This document shows positions 48,062-57,049 of a DNA stretch of 64,000 nucleotides, piece by piece. The position numbers were made by a program, and so were the translations under genes. The stretch comes from Sinorhizobium fredii (lineage in GTDB: Bacteria > Pseudomonadota > Alphaproteobacteria > Rhizobiales > Rhizobiaceae). The notes below the pieces were generated by a model. That model was given only the letters and a program-made list of their open reading frames with translations, did not search any database and was not told the DNA's origin. Where the stretch lies: the NCBI RefSeq assembly GCF_002944405.1, contig NZ_CP024310.1:1116001-1180000 (forward strand), read 5' to 3'. How positions within the stretch are numbered: position 1 is the stretch's first letter; each line of letters begins with the position of its first letter.

Positions 48062-48272
48062 CCGGCTGTGGTGACCGGCCATTACCGTTCGAACATTGAA
48101 GGTGAGCCCGCTGGTCCTTCGGTCGCGCCAGCTCGTGCTTCAATTTGCCGGTCTCAAGCCGGTGAGCGCTCTCGCTCGTCATAGGGCTTGCGACAGGCCG
48201 CCGCAGCCCTTCGAAGCACCGGCGTCATCATCATCATCAACAAACCCCGAATATTTTTCCAAAGCGTCCGCC

Positions 48273-48303
48273 TTGACCTTCCCACCGTTGGAAGGCCCAT
48301 CTT
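48273..48303 (+). promoter_or_regulatory. HmrR/CueR-type copper promoter of actP
   Basis: TTGACC (48273-48278) and CATCTT (48298-48303) flank a 19-bp spacer. CCTTCC-N7-GGAAGG (48277-48295) is a perfect 6-bp dyad. This is the known arrangement for copper activation of P-type ATPase genes by HmrR/CueR. Confidence 0.88.
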
Positions 48304-48335
48304 CAATGACAGATATAACCGCAAGGAACATAAGC

Positions 48336-50834
48336 ATGGCATCCCTGAACGCCGCCGGAACGAGGCACGTGGAAAGCAAGCAAAACGTCAGCCTTTCCGT
48401 GGAGGGCATGAGCTGCGCCTCCTGCGTCGCGCGCGTCGAGAAGGCGATTAGCGCCGTCCCGGGGGTGGTTTCCGCCTCCGTCAACCTGGCAACGGAGCGT
48501 GCCGACATTCGCTTCGACGAGACGGCGAAACCATCCGAGATCATCAACGCGATCGAGAATCTCGGCTACGGGGCGGTTGAAGATGCGCTTGAGCTCGGCA
48601 TCGAAGGGATGAGTTGCGCCTCCTGCGTGGGGCGCGTCGAGAAGGCGCTGAAGGCCGTCCCCGGCGTCGTCGAGGCGAATGTCAATCTTGCCAACGAGAG
48701 GGCCTCGATCCGGCTAGTAAGGGGGCTCGCCTCCACCGAGCAGCTGGTGGAAGCGGTTCGCGGCGTCGGCTACGAGGCACATCAGCGCGGCAATGATCAG
48801 GATATCGACCGCGAGGGAGAAAAGCGCGCACAGGAGCTGAGACGCGTTGAGCGTGCCTTCCTGACCGGCGCCCTCCTGACGCTTCCTGTCTTCCTCCTCG
48901 AGATGGGCTCGCACTTCGTTCCGGCAATCCATGATTTGGTGATGACCCGCATCGGCATGGCCGAGAGCCGGTACCTGCAGTTCGCTCTGGCGACGATCGT
49001 TCTCTTCGGCCCCGGCCGCCGCTTCTTCGCCAAGGGCGTGCCTGCCTTGTTGCGCGCCGCACCTGACATGAACTCGCTGGTGGCGATCGGAACGGCCGCC
49101 GCCTGGGGCTATTCGGTCGTCGCCACCTTTGCGCCCCGGCTCCTGCCGGCCGGCACCGCCAATGTCTACTACGAGGCGGCAGCCGTCATCGTCACACTGA
49201 TCCTGCTCGGACGGCTCCTCGAAGCGCGCGCCAAGGGCCGCACATCGGAGGCGATCAAGCACTTGATGGGCCTGCAGCCCAAGACAGCGCGCGTCCGGCG
49301 CGGCGGCGAGATGCTGGAAATCCCGGTTGCCGAGTTGCGCGTGGGCGACATGGTGCTGGTGCGGCCCGGCGAGAAGGTCGCCGTCGACGGCGTGGTCGTC
49401 GAAGGCCAATCCTATGTCGACGAATCGATGATCACCGGCGAGCCCGTGCCGGTGGAAAAGACGAAGGGTTCGGATGTCGTCGGCGGCACGATCAACAGGA
49501 CCGGCGCCTTCACCTTCCGTGCCACCAAGGTTGGCACCGATACCATTCTTGCGCAGATCATCCGGATGGTCGAGCAGGCGCAAGGCGCGAAACTGCCGAT
49601 CCAGACGCTCGTCGATCGCGTCACCGGCTGGTTCGTGCCGGCCGTGATGGCGGTCGCCGTGGTGACTTTCCTCACCTGGCTCGTTTTCGGGCCGGACCCG
49701 GCCCTCACCTTCGCGCTCGTCAACGGCGTCGCGGTACTGATCATCGCCTGCCCCTGTGCCATGGGTCTCGCCACGCCAACTTCGATCATGGTCGGCACCG
49801 GCCGTGCCGCCGAGATGGGCGTGCTTTTTCGCAAGGGCGAAGCGTTGCAGACGTTGCGCAATGCCGCGGTCATCGCCCTCGACAAGACCGGCACGCTGAC
49901 CGAGGGCCGGCCGGAGCTGACCGATCTGGAGACCGCGCCCGGTTTCCAGCGCAACACCGTCCTGGCTCTAATCGCCGCCGCCGAAGCACGGTCCGAACAC
50001 CCGATCGCCGAAGCGATCGTTTCCGCGGCCGAAGCCGCCGGCCTTGAATTGGCCGAGCCTGAAAAGTTCGAGGCAATTCCGGGTTTTGGCATCAGAGCCG
50101 AGGTTGCCGGAAAGGACGTCCACATTGGCGCCGACAGGCTGATGGCACGTCTCGGCCTCGACGTCTCGCACTTTGCCTCCGAAGCCGCCCGGCTCGGCGA
50201 CGAGGGCAAGAGCCCGCTCTATGCGGCGATCGACGGCAGGGTCGCCTCCATCATCGCGGTTGCCGATCCGCTGAAGGAGACGACGCGAGAGGCCGTCCGA
50301 GCGCTGCATGACCTCGGCCTGAAGATCGCGATCGTCACCGGCGACAATCGCCGAACGGCCGAGGCGATCGCCCGCAAGCTCGGCATCGACGAGGTGCTCG
50401 CCGAGGTGCTGCCGGACGGCAAGGCCGCGGCGGTCAAGCGCCTGCGGGCGGACGGCCGAAGAGTCGCCTTCGTCGGCGACGGTATCAACGACGCGCCGGC
50501 GCTTGCCGCCGCAGATGTCGGAATCGCGATCGGCACGGGAACCGATGTCGCAATCGAGAGCGCCGACGTGGTGCTGATGTCCGGCGACCTCGTCGGCGTG
50601 CCGAATGCGATCGCCCTTTCGAAGACGACGATCCGCAACATCAAGCAAAACCTGTTCTGGGCCTTCGCCTATAACATGGTTCTGATTCCGGTGGCCGCCG
50701 GCGCGCTCTATCCCGGCTATGGCGTCCTGCTCTCGCCGGTCTTTGCCGCCGGAGCAATGGCGCTTTCTAGCGTCTTCGTGGTCGCCAATGCGTTACGCCT
50801 CAAGGAATTCCGAGCTTCGGAGCGGCAGGCGTGA
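48336..50834 (+). CDS. actP: Copper-exporting P1B-type ATPase
   Basis: An 832-residue ATPase with two N-terminal HMA domains, each with GMSCASC (residues 24-30 and 91-97). Eight membrane helices include the CPC ion site (472-474). It also has the phosphorylation site DKTGT (Asp 516), an HP motif in SEHPIAEAI, and [10 protein letters not shown]. It pumps Cu(I) from cytoplasm to periplasm; in rhizobia ActP also aids acid tolerance. The start at 48336 (AAGGAA upstream) is chosen because the ATG at 48306 would lie at the transcription start of the copper promoter. Confidence 0.95.
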   Translation: MASLNAAGTRHVESKQNVSLSVEGMSCASCVARVEKAISAVPGVVSASVNLATERADIRFDETAKPSEIINAIENLGYGAVEDALELGIEGMSCASCVGRVEKALKAVPGVVEANVNLANERASIRLVRGLASTEQLVEAVRGVGYEAHQRGNDQDIDREGEKRAQELRRVERAFLTGALLTLPVFLLEMGSHFVPAIHDLVMTRIGMAESRYLQFALATIVLFGPGRRFFAKGVPALLRAAPDMNSLVAIGTAAAWGYSVVATFAPRLLPAGTANVYYEAAAVIVTLILLGRLLEARAKGRTSEAIKHLMGLQPKTARVRRGGEMLEIPVAELRVGDMVLVRPGEKVAVDGVVVEGQSYVDESMITGEPVPVEKTKGSDVVGGTINRTGAFTFRATKVGTDTILAQIIRMVEQAQGAKLPIQTLVDRVTGWFVPAVMAVAVVTFLTWLVFGPDPALTFALVNGVAVLIIACPCAMGLATPTSIMVGTGRAAEMGVLFRKGEALQTLRNAAVIALDKTGTLTEGRPELTDLETAPGFQRNTVLALIAAAEARSEHPIAEAIVSAAEAAGLELAEPEKFEAIPGFGIRAEVAGKDVHIGADRLMARLGLDVSHFASEAARLGDEGKSPLYAAIDGRVASIIAVADPLKETTREAVRALHDLGLKIAIVTGDNRRTAEAIARKLGIDEVLAEVLPDGKAAAVKRLRADGRRVAFVGDGINDAPALAAADVGIAIGTGTDVAIESADVVLMSGDLVGVPNAIALSKTTIRNIKQNLFWAFAYNMVLIPVAAGALYPGYGVLLSPVFAAGAMALSSVFVVANALRLKEFRASERQA

Positions 50835-50916
50835 ACGGCAGCGGGTCCTTATTGGCGTCCGCCCCGACAAGTTCCTATATTTCGGCTTGGCTGCCGGCTG
50901 TCGAAAGGATGACGAC

Positions 50917-51399
50917 ATGAATATCGGCGATCTCGCACGCGCCTCGGGGGTTTCGGCGAAGATGATCCGCTATTATGAGAAAATTGGCCTCATTCCGCCG
51001 GCCGACAGGGCCCAATCCGGCTATCGCAACTACGGCGACAACGACGTCCATACGCTGCGGTTCATCCGGCGGGCCCGCGACCTCGGCTTCACCGTCGAGC
51101 AGATGGCGGAACTTCTGGCACTTTGGCGCGATCGTTCGCGCGCCAGCAGCGAGGTGAAGAAGATCGCACTCGATCAGGTCGCGATACTGGAGCGCAAGGC
51201 GGAGGAACTGAAGGCGATGAGTCTGACGCTGAAACACCTTGCGGCCCATTGCCACGGCGACGCGCGGCCGGACTGCCCGATCATCGACGATCTTGCCGAT
51301 GCAGACAACGAACCGAAGAAGTCGCCCGAGCCGGCGCGTTTCGGCCGCGGCGGCGAGCCGGTCCGCGGCCTGCGGCGATCTGGTGCATCGACACGCTGA
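50917..51399 (+). CDS. hmrR: MerR-family copper regulator
   Basis: A 160-residue regulator with the MerR N-terminus MNIGDLARASGVSAKMIRYYEKIGLI, a dimerisation helix, and a Cu(I) loop HCHGDARPDCPII with two cysteines spaced as in CueR/HmrR. It distorts the 19-bp-spacer promoter to activate actP and probably the copZ-like gene at 36.2 kb. It has a C-terminal extension beyond CueR rich in Arg/Gly. It lies 82 bp after actP. Confidence 0.93.
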   Translation: MNIGDLARASGVSAKMIRYYEKIGLIPPADRAQSGYRNYGDNDVHTLRFIRRARDLGFTVEQMAELLALWRDRSRASSEVKKIALDQVAILERKAEELKAMSLTLKHLAAHCHGDARPDCPIIDDLADADNEPKKSPEPARFGRGGEPVRGLRRSGASTR

Positions 51400-51469
51400 C
51401 CATTCGGGCGTCTAATTTCATGCGATCCGCGGCGCGCTGGAATGAACAGCGCGGGGAAGGAGTGATCCG

Positions 51470-51943
51470 ATGACCATCCACCGCAGAGATTTCCTGGCCG
51501 GCACCCTGGCATGCGCCTTTGTTGTCCTACTCGGCGCTCCGACCCCGCTGGCAGGCGCCATGCGCATGGTGATCTACAAGGATCCCGGCTGCGGCTGCTG
51601 CGAAAGCTGGGCGGCAGCCATGAGGGAAGCGGGCTTCGCGGTCGTAGTCCATAACGAAAGCGACATGACCGCGATCAAGCGGCGCTTTGCCGTGCCGCCG
51701 GACATGGCGGCCTGTCACACGGCGGTGCTCGACGGCTATCTGATCGAGGGGCACGTGCCGCTCGAGGCGATTAGAAAGTTGCTCGCCGAGCGCCCGAACA
51801 TTCCCGGGCTCGCGGTGCCCGGCATGCCGGTGGGTTCGCTCGGCATGGGCGACGATCCGCAGGCTGCCTATGAAGTCTATGCGCTAAGCAGGATACCCGG
51901 CGCCGCGCCGACCATCTTCCATAGCGTCCGACCGGCAATCTGA
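51470..51943 (+). CDS. DUF411 periplasmic metal-binding protein
   Basis: A 157-residue exported protein. The N-terminus (HRRDFLAGTLACAFVVLLG) is a signal, possibly Tat-type. The mature part is DUF411: IYKDPGCGCCESWAAAMREAGF with three cysteines, MAACHTAVLDGYLIEGHVP and PGLAVPGMPVGSLGM. Members occur next to copper genes and likely bind Cu in the periplasm. AAGGAG precedes the ATG; it follows hmrR by 70 bp. Confidence 0.87.
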   Translation: MTIHRRDFLAGTLACAFVVLLGAPTPLAGAMRMVIYKDPGCGCCESWAAAMREAGFAVVVHNESDMTAIKRRFAVPPDMAACHTAVLDGYLIEGHVPLEAIRKLLAERPNIPGLAVPGMPVGSLGMGDDPQAAYEVYALSRIPGAAPTIFHSVRPAI

Positions 51944-51958
51944 CACGCCGTCCCTTAC

Positions 51959-52708
51959 TCACTTGGGAAGGAAGAGCAGGTCGAAGCCTTTGAGTTCGCG
52001 TCTTGCGATCGATTTGCGCAATGCCGCAAAGATCGCCGACCTGTTCTCCAGGCGAAGTCCGCGAAAGCTTCGGATCAAGCGCACCGTCGCGGCCATGGTC
52101 CGGATGGCTCGAAACAGCGCAGGACCGGAAAGCGAGGCAGCCAGGATCTGCGGATGCACCGCAAGGAGCACACCCGCCGTTCGCCTGCGGTCGATCGCCC
52201 GGAACTGGTCCAGCGCCTTGTATTCATAGCCTTCGATATCGATCTTGAAGCAGAGGCGCTCGGTCGTTGCCATTGCCTGGAGCTTCTCGATCGTCACGGT
52301 TTCGGCGCTGATCGCCATGCCGGTGTCGTCGGCGATCAGCGCCGAGGTCTCCGAGCTGCCGAAACCGCCGCCGACGGAGTTGAGCACCAGGCGTTCGTCC
52401 TGCGACAGGGCGGCATTGACGAGTTCCACCTCGCCGGCATTGCCGGCCTTCATCTGTGTCAGGATGTCGAAGCACACCGGGTCGGGCTCGACGACGATAA
52501 CATTGTTGGCGATCTGCGCCGCCCAATAGGGGGTGACGCCGATCCAGCCGCCGATGTCGATGAAGGTGGTTTTTTCGTCGACCAGGCGCGCGATGTTCTG
52601 GAAGGTGCCGGGTTCCCATTGACCGGCCTGCAAGCGGGCGAAAAAGCGCTTCTTTTCCGGCTTGTCGGGGAAGTGAACGGTCTTGTCGAAATAAGTTATG
52701 GCGCGCAT
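51959..52708 (-). CDS. FkbM-family methyltransferase
   Basis: A 249-residue SAM-dependent methyltransferase: TTFIDIGGWIGVTPYWAAQIANNVIVVEPDP (motif I region), LNSVGGGFGSSETSAL, and CFKIDIEGYEYKALDQF as in the FkbM family. These often methylate sugars of surface glycans. It is the last gene of a minus-strand run with the cNMP-binding and degenerate ABC proteins, and ends 15 bp from the convergent DUF411 gene. Confidence 0.85.
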   Translation of the reverse strand: MRAITYFDKTVHFPDKPEKKRFFARLQAGQWEPGTFQNIARLVDEKTTFIDIGGWIGVTPYWAAQIANNVIVVEPDPVCFDILTQMKAGNAGEVELVNAALSQDERLVLNSVGGGFGSSETSALIADDTGMAISAETVTIEKLQAMATTERLCFKIDIEGYEYKALDQFRAIDRRRTAGVLLAVHPQILAASLSGPALFRAIRTMAATVRLIRSFRGLRLENRSAIFAALRKSIARRELKGFDLLFLPK

Positions 52709-52803
52709 GGCGCCTCTCTACTGCATGATTCCCGAAACCGGAACCGGAATATCGCCCATGCGCGTACGGGTACCAGCGCACGCATCGGAAATGTCTGGGA
52801 ACC

Positions 52804-53268
52804 CTACGCCTCGGCCCGTTGGGCGCGGCTGCGGGCTTCGGTGAGCTCGGACGTCGTCTGGCTGAGACGGTCGGCGAGCACGCGCATGATCTCAACCGCC
52901 ATCTCGGGGAAATCGGCCAGCAGCTTCAGGAAATCGTCCTTGCGGATCCGCAGGGCTTCGAGCGGAGTGGTCGTCTGGATGGTTGCGGTGCGCGGCGTGT
53001 TGCAGAGGATTGCAATCTCGCCGACGATCGAATTCTGCTCGACTTCGGCGACCTTCAGCTGGCCGGTCGGCGTCGATACCAGTACGTCGGCCTTGCCGGA
53101 CAGGATGACATAGGCGGCGTCTCCGATATCTCCTTGGCGGAACAGGTTTTCGCCGGCGCTGTACATCACCCGGTCGGAGGTGAAAGCGAGTAGCTTGAGT
53201 TTCGCAGGCGGCAGACCGGAAAAGAGCGTTATCCGGCGCAACATTTCCACTTCGTCTTTTAGGAGCAT
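52804..53268 (-). CDS. Cyclic nucleotide-binding domain protein
   Basis: A 154-residue protein that is a single cNMP-binding domain (FSGLPPAKLKLLAF to RIRKDDFLKLL) plus a C-terminal coiled helix. The phosphate-binding cassette VGEIAILCNTPRTATIQT keeps the glutamate and arginine that contact the ribose and phosphate, so cAMP or cGMP binding is plausible. There is no DNA-binding domain, so it is not a Crp-type regulator. It lies 93 bp after the degenerate ABC protein and may regulate it by direct contact. Confidence 0.87.
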   Translation of the reverse strand: MLLKDEVEMLRRITLFSGLPPAKLKLLAFTSDRVMYSAGENLFRQGDIGDAAYVILSGKADVLVSTPTGQLKVAEVEQNSIVGEIAILCNTPRTATIQTTTPLEALRIRKDDFLKLLADFPEMAVEIMRVLADRLSQTTSELTEARSRAQRAEA

Positions 53269-53361
53269 ATCAGTCCGCTTCTCCGAATGTGCCGCGGGCG
53301 CGAAGACGCCCGTTCCCGACCGGCCGGGAAATTACGCCTGCCACCCTATGCTAATATTACA

Positions 53362-56073
53362 TCAAGACGCCAGTTCCTTATAGTCGCTGTCTTTTGAGGG
53401 CGTTTCCACAGATTCGTCGTGCACCAGCCGGCCGTTTTCGAAATGCACGACGCGATCGAAGAGTTCCGATAGGGCCGGATTGGAGAGAACCCACACGATC
53501 GCCGGATCCCGCTTTTCGTCGTGGAGAAAGGCGAAGACGTTGCGGGTAATCTGATCCTGGGTGCGCTGGTCGAGCGCCGCCAGCGGCTGGTTGATGATGT
53601 AGAAATCCGAAAGCCGGATCAGGGTGCGCGCCAGATTGAGCTTCTGCCGCTGGCCTGCGGTCAGCCGCTTGCCGCCGGCGCCGACGTCGAAATCGAGACC
53701 GAAGGCCAGCACCTTGTTGTAAAGGCCGAGCGCCTCGAAGAGATCGCGAACGATCGCCCGGATCTTGTCCGATCCATCCGTGTGCTTGTGGCCGATGCGA
53801 CCGAAAAGCACGTTGTCGAGGATGGTGGCCGAGGCCATGTAGCGGTTCGGCTGGTAGTGCTCGATGACGCCGACGAGATCGGCAGGCAGTCCGTCGCTGA
53901 ACTCACGCCGCGCCTCGACGATCTTTTGCATAAGCTCCTCAGTCAGCAGGCCGAAGCGATGCCGCGGCTCGATATAGCCGAAGCACAGTCGGATGATCCG
54001 GATCGCGTCCTCCTCCGAGACCTCGTCGAGCGGCCGGCCCCTGACCTTCTGCAGAAGCGCTTCATAGCCCGGGATTTCCTCGCTGGTCATGAAGGTCAGC
54101 TGCTGGAAGAACGGATGATCCGGCGGCAGGTCGCGGAACAATTCGACGACGTTCTCGGCAATTTCCAGCCCCATCTCGTAGAAGGTCTCGTGCAGGCCCG
54201 CCCGCTTCAGCACCGTCTTGAAGAAGGGATGATTCTCGAGCGCTTCCTCCCACCTTGCCCTGTCGGTGACCGTGCCGAAGAGCAGGTTTTCGCCGACCGT
54301 CGCCTCGATATTGTAGGAGCCCGGCTCGAAGAAGACGACGAGGTCGCTGAGCTTCTCGGCCTCGAGGCGCCGGCGGAGCGCTGCGCGCATTTCGACGATT
54401 TCATGGGCAAATGCCTCATGTTCGACGGGATCGATCGTCGAACGGACCGCCAATGCCGAAATGTCGTTCGTCAACAGCACGACGTCGAGCACCGCCCTGA
54501 CTTTGTTGAAGAGATCCTCCGGCCCCGTCGCTCCGGCCGCTCCATAGTCGATCCAGTCGCTATTGAGGTCGAGCGAGGGATTGCCGGCGAGCTTCGCCTC
54601 GAGCAGTTCCCACCGGCGATGGGCCGCCTTGTCGCCCTCATAGACGACCTCGGTCAGCGGCGCATGCTTGAGACCGTAGAGCAGATTGTCGCCGAGACTG
54701 CCTTGGAAGGTGTAGACCTCGGAGGAGGCATAGGAGATCCGCCGGCCGATGACGGACTCTGGCAGCTCATGGATGTCATCGTCGCCGACGACGATCCTGC
54801 CGCTTGCCGGCCAAGCCAAGCGGCCGAGGGCCTCGGCCAGAGCCTCTCCGCCGCCACCCGTGCCGCCCGTAACCGCCACCGTCTCGCCCGGGCGCACCTG
54901 AAAGGAGACATGCTCGATCAGCTTGGCGCCGCCGTCGTCGGCAAGAGTGAGATTGACGGCAGCAAGAGCGCCGGCGAGCACCGGGGGCGACGCAAGGGAA
55001 ACCTCCTGCACCTTCGGGTCGATCAGCGGCTCGACGCTGAACTGTTCGACGACCTGGGTGTATTTGACCTGCACGTCCTGGCGCGCCTGGTCCCAATCGA
55101 TCAGTTCCTTCAGCGGTCCCGGCAGGTCCTTGTAGGCACCGATCACCGCGACCAGCTGGCCGATGTCAAGGCGTCCCTGGAGGGCGAAATAGCCGCCGAT
55201 CGAATAGAACAGGAAAGGCGTGACCTGGGCGAGGAAGTTGTTCAGGAACTTCACCAGGAACTTCCACTGGTAAAGGTCGTAGCGGATCTTGAAAATCCGG
55301 CCGAGGCGGGCGGCAATGTCGGCGCGCTCGTAGTTGGACGTATCATGGCCGCGGATCGTGCCGATGCCATCGACGATTTCGCTGACCCGTCCGGAGAGCT
55401 CGCGTGCCGTCAGCTGCCGCTCGCGGCCGAGCACCAGCAGGCGCCGGCGCATGCGCGGAATGATTATCGCCTGGATCGCGACGATGACAAAGGCGATGAT
55501 GCCGAGCCAGAAGCTCTGGATCAGGATGAAGATCAGCGCCGTCAGCGCCTGGCCGCCGAGCAGCGCAGGCTGCACGAAGGCGTCGCCGGTGAAGCCGCCC
55601 ATCGGCTCCACTTCATCCTTGATCATCGTCGAAATTTCTGCGGGCTTCACGCGCTTCAAGTGATGCGGCGGGAAGCGCAGGACGCGGTCGACGAGCTCGA
55701 AACGGATGCGCCTGAGGAGCCGTTCGCCGAGCCGGCCCTTGTAAGTGTTGATGTAGAACTTGAAGAGCCCGTTGATGATCACCAGCAGGAGAAAGACGAG
55801 ACTGAGTGCCAGCAGCGTCCCCTGCCGCCCAAGTTCGATTCCCGAAAACAGATTGACCTCGCCAAAGTACGGCAGGCTGAAGGAAATCGGCAGGAAGAGC
55901 TGGGTCGCTCCGGGCGTCTCGAAGCCCTGTCCCTGGATCGGCCCGTTGACGATCTGCTTCGGCAGGTCGAAAGACATGAAATAGGGGATCATCGACAGCG
56001 CCACGATCAGGAGGATCCAGAGCTGCGACTTTCGGGTATGGGTCCAGATGTAGCGGGAAAGACGGGGTTCCAT
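53362..56073 (-). CDS. ABC-exporter-like protein with degenerate, expanded nucleotide-binding domain
   Basis: A 903-residue protein. Residues ~15-340 are a type I exporter transmembrane domain, with loops such as YKGRLGERLLRRIRFELVDRVLRFP. The following NBD is heavily altered. Walker A reads GGTGGGGEA (403-411), lacking the invariant lysine. Walker B reads FYIINQP (824-830), with N and Q for Asp-Glu. The H-loop is SNP (864-866). The signature is LTAGQRQ (804-810). About 280 extra residues separate the Q-loop region from the signature. Q-loop-like segments ending in D/E-N-x-L-F/Y-G occur three times (453-467, 586-600, 744-758). ATP hydrolysis looks impossible at this site. Function unknown; possible regulatory or scaffold role with the cNMP-binding neighbour. 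Confidence 0.88.
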   Translation of the reverse strand: MEPRLSRYIWTHTRKSQLWILLIVALSMIPYFMSFDLPKQIVNGPIQGQGFETPGATQLFLPISFSLPYFGEVNLFSGIELGRQGTLLALSLVFLLLVIINGLFKFYINTYKGRLGERLLRRIRFELVDRVLRFPPHHLKRVKPAEISTMIKDEVEPMGGFTGDAFVQPALLGGQALTALIFILIQSFWLGIIAFVIVAIQAIIIPRMRRRLLVLGRERQLTARELSGRVSEIVDGIGTIRGHDTSNYERADIAARLGRIFKIRYDLYQWKFLVKFLNNFLAQVTPFLFYSIGGYFALQGRLDIGQLVAVIGAYKDLPGPLKELIDWDQARQDVQVKYTQVVEQFSVEPLIDPKVQEVSLASPPVLAGALAAVNLTLADDGGAKLIEHVSFQVRPGETVAVTGGTGGGGEALAEALGRLAWPASGRIVVGDDDIHELPESVIGRRISYASSEVYTFQGSLGDNLLYGLKHAPLTEVVYEGDKAAHRRWELLEAKLAGNPSLDLNSDWIDYGAAGATGPEDLFNKVRAVLDVVLLTNDISALAVRSTIDPVEHEAFAHEIVEMRAALRRRLEAEKLSDLVVFFEPGSYNIEATVGENLLFGTVTDRARWEEALENHPFFKTVLKRAGLHETFYEMGLEIAENVVELFRDLPPDHPFFQQLTFMTSEEIPGYEALLQKVRGRPLDEVSEEDAIRIIRLCFGYIEPRHRFGLLTEELMQKIVEARREFSDGLPADLVGVIEHYQPNRYMASATILDNVLFGRIGHKHTDGSDKIRAIVRDLFEALGLYNKVLAFGLDFDVGAGGKRLTAGQRQKLNLARTLIRLSDFYIINQPLAALDQRTQDQITRNVFAFLHDEKRDPAIVWVLSNPALSELFDRVVHFENGRLVHDESVETPSKDSDYKELAS

Positions 56074-56089
56074 GGGCGGGTAATGAGAC

Positions 56090-56224
56090 CTAATCTGAAA
56101 TTCGGGATCGCAGGGCCGCTCCGAGGGCGGACGCTAGCCGCAAATGGTTTTTCTCCACCAGATCTTCAATGGCGTTCGCCTCTTCCGCGAACTCGATGAC
56201 TGCCTGCCATGAGAGCAGAGGCAT
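56090..56224 (-). CDS. Possible 44-residue peptide before the ABC-like gene
   Basis: ATG at 56224, stop TAG at 56090, 16 bp before the ABC-like start on the same strand. The product begins MPLLSWQAVIEFAEEANAIE and looks like two amphipathic helices. No strong ribosome site is seen. It could be a real small gene or a chance frame. The rest of the 56074-56374 spacer shows nothing else. Confidence 0.35.
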   Translation of the reverse strand: MPLLSWQAVIEFAEEANAIEDLVEKNHLRLASALGAALRSRISD

Positions 56225-56374
56225 GCTTCATGTCAAGCGCTTGGTGGGCCAAGCAGACTTCTTCAGTCGGATATCGAACTGCCCTGTCGTTCTGCTCGGC
56301 TCCTTCGGCAACCGACCAGTCGCGGTGTTCTTGCGCGCCTTGCGCTTGCCGGATCGTGAGCTTACAACAGCCGC

Positions 56375-57049
56375 ATGACGCATGCCAGCCACTCCCCCCG
56401 CACATCCGACGATTGGCTCGAAAACGGTTATGACCTCGCGCGGGGTCTCGCCGCATACACGGGCAGCACGCTTGTCGCCGGCATAGCCAAGGTCATTGCG
56501 AAGCATCCGGAAGCGAATATCGCCAATGCCTTCAACCACAAGCAGGTTCTTTGCAAACTCTGGGCCCGCGAGGAGCTTTTGAAGAGCGGCGGCTCCGACT
56601 ACGGCAGGATTGCCGTTCTCGGCGGCTGGTACGGCATTCTGCCGGCCATGCTGCTCGAAGATCGGCGCTTCATAATCGCCGCGATCGACAGTTTCGACAT
56701 CGATCCGGCGGTCCAGCAGGTGGCGCTGACGCTGAATGCCGGCTTCGGCGCCCGTTTTCACGCCGCAACCGCGGATATGTATCAGATCGACTATCGCGGC
56801 CTTGGGGCCGATCTCGTCATCAACACGAGCTGCGAGCACATCGCCGATCTTGGCGCATGGCTCGGCCTCGTCCCCTCCGGCACCCGCGTGCTCTTGCAGT
56901 CAAACGACTATTTCAGCGAGCCGACCCACATCAACTGCGTTGCCTCGCTCGGGGAGTTTCAGGCCAAGGCCGGCCTTTCCCGGGTCAACTTCGCCGGCGC
57001 ACTGCCGATGAAGAAATATACGCGCTTCATGCTGATCGGTGCGGTCTGA
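56375..57049 (+). CDS. SAM-dependent methyltransferase-like protein
   Basis: A 224-residue protein with a Rossmann methyltransferase core: IAVLGGWYGILPAMLL (motif I), IAAIDSFDIDPAVQQVA (acidic loop), and DLVINTSCEHIADLGAWLGLVPSGTRVLLQSND. The target is unknown. The gene is convergent with the glycosyltransferase gene downstream, and their 3' ends overlap by 23 bp. It is divergent from the ABC-like gene. Confidence 0.78.
   Translation: MTHASHSPRTSDDWLENGYDLARGLAAYTGSTLVAGIAKVIAKHPEANIANAFNHKQVLCKLWAREELLKSGGSDYGRIAVLGGWYGILPAMLLEDRRFIIAAIDSFDIDPAVQQVALTLNAGFGARFHAATADMYQIDYRGLGADLVINTSCEHIADLGAWLGLVPSGTRVLLQSNDYFSEPTHINCVASLGEFQAKAGLSRVNFAGALPMKKYTRFMLIGAV

Noticed and set aside
53521..56199. 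An 892-codon frame opposite the degenerate ABC protein
   Set aside because: The minus-strand frame shows a transmembrane domain and NBD order typical of ABC proteins; the plus-strand frame has charged low-complexity composition and no domain.
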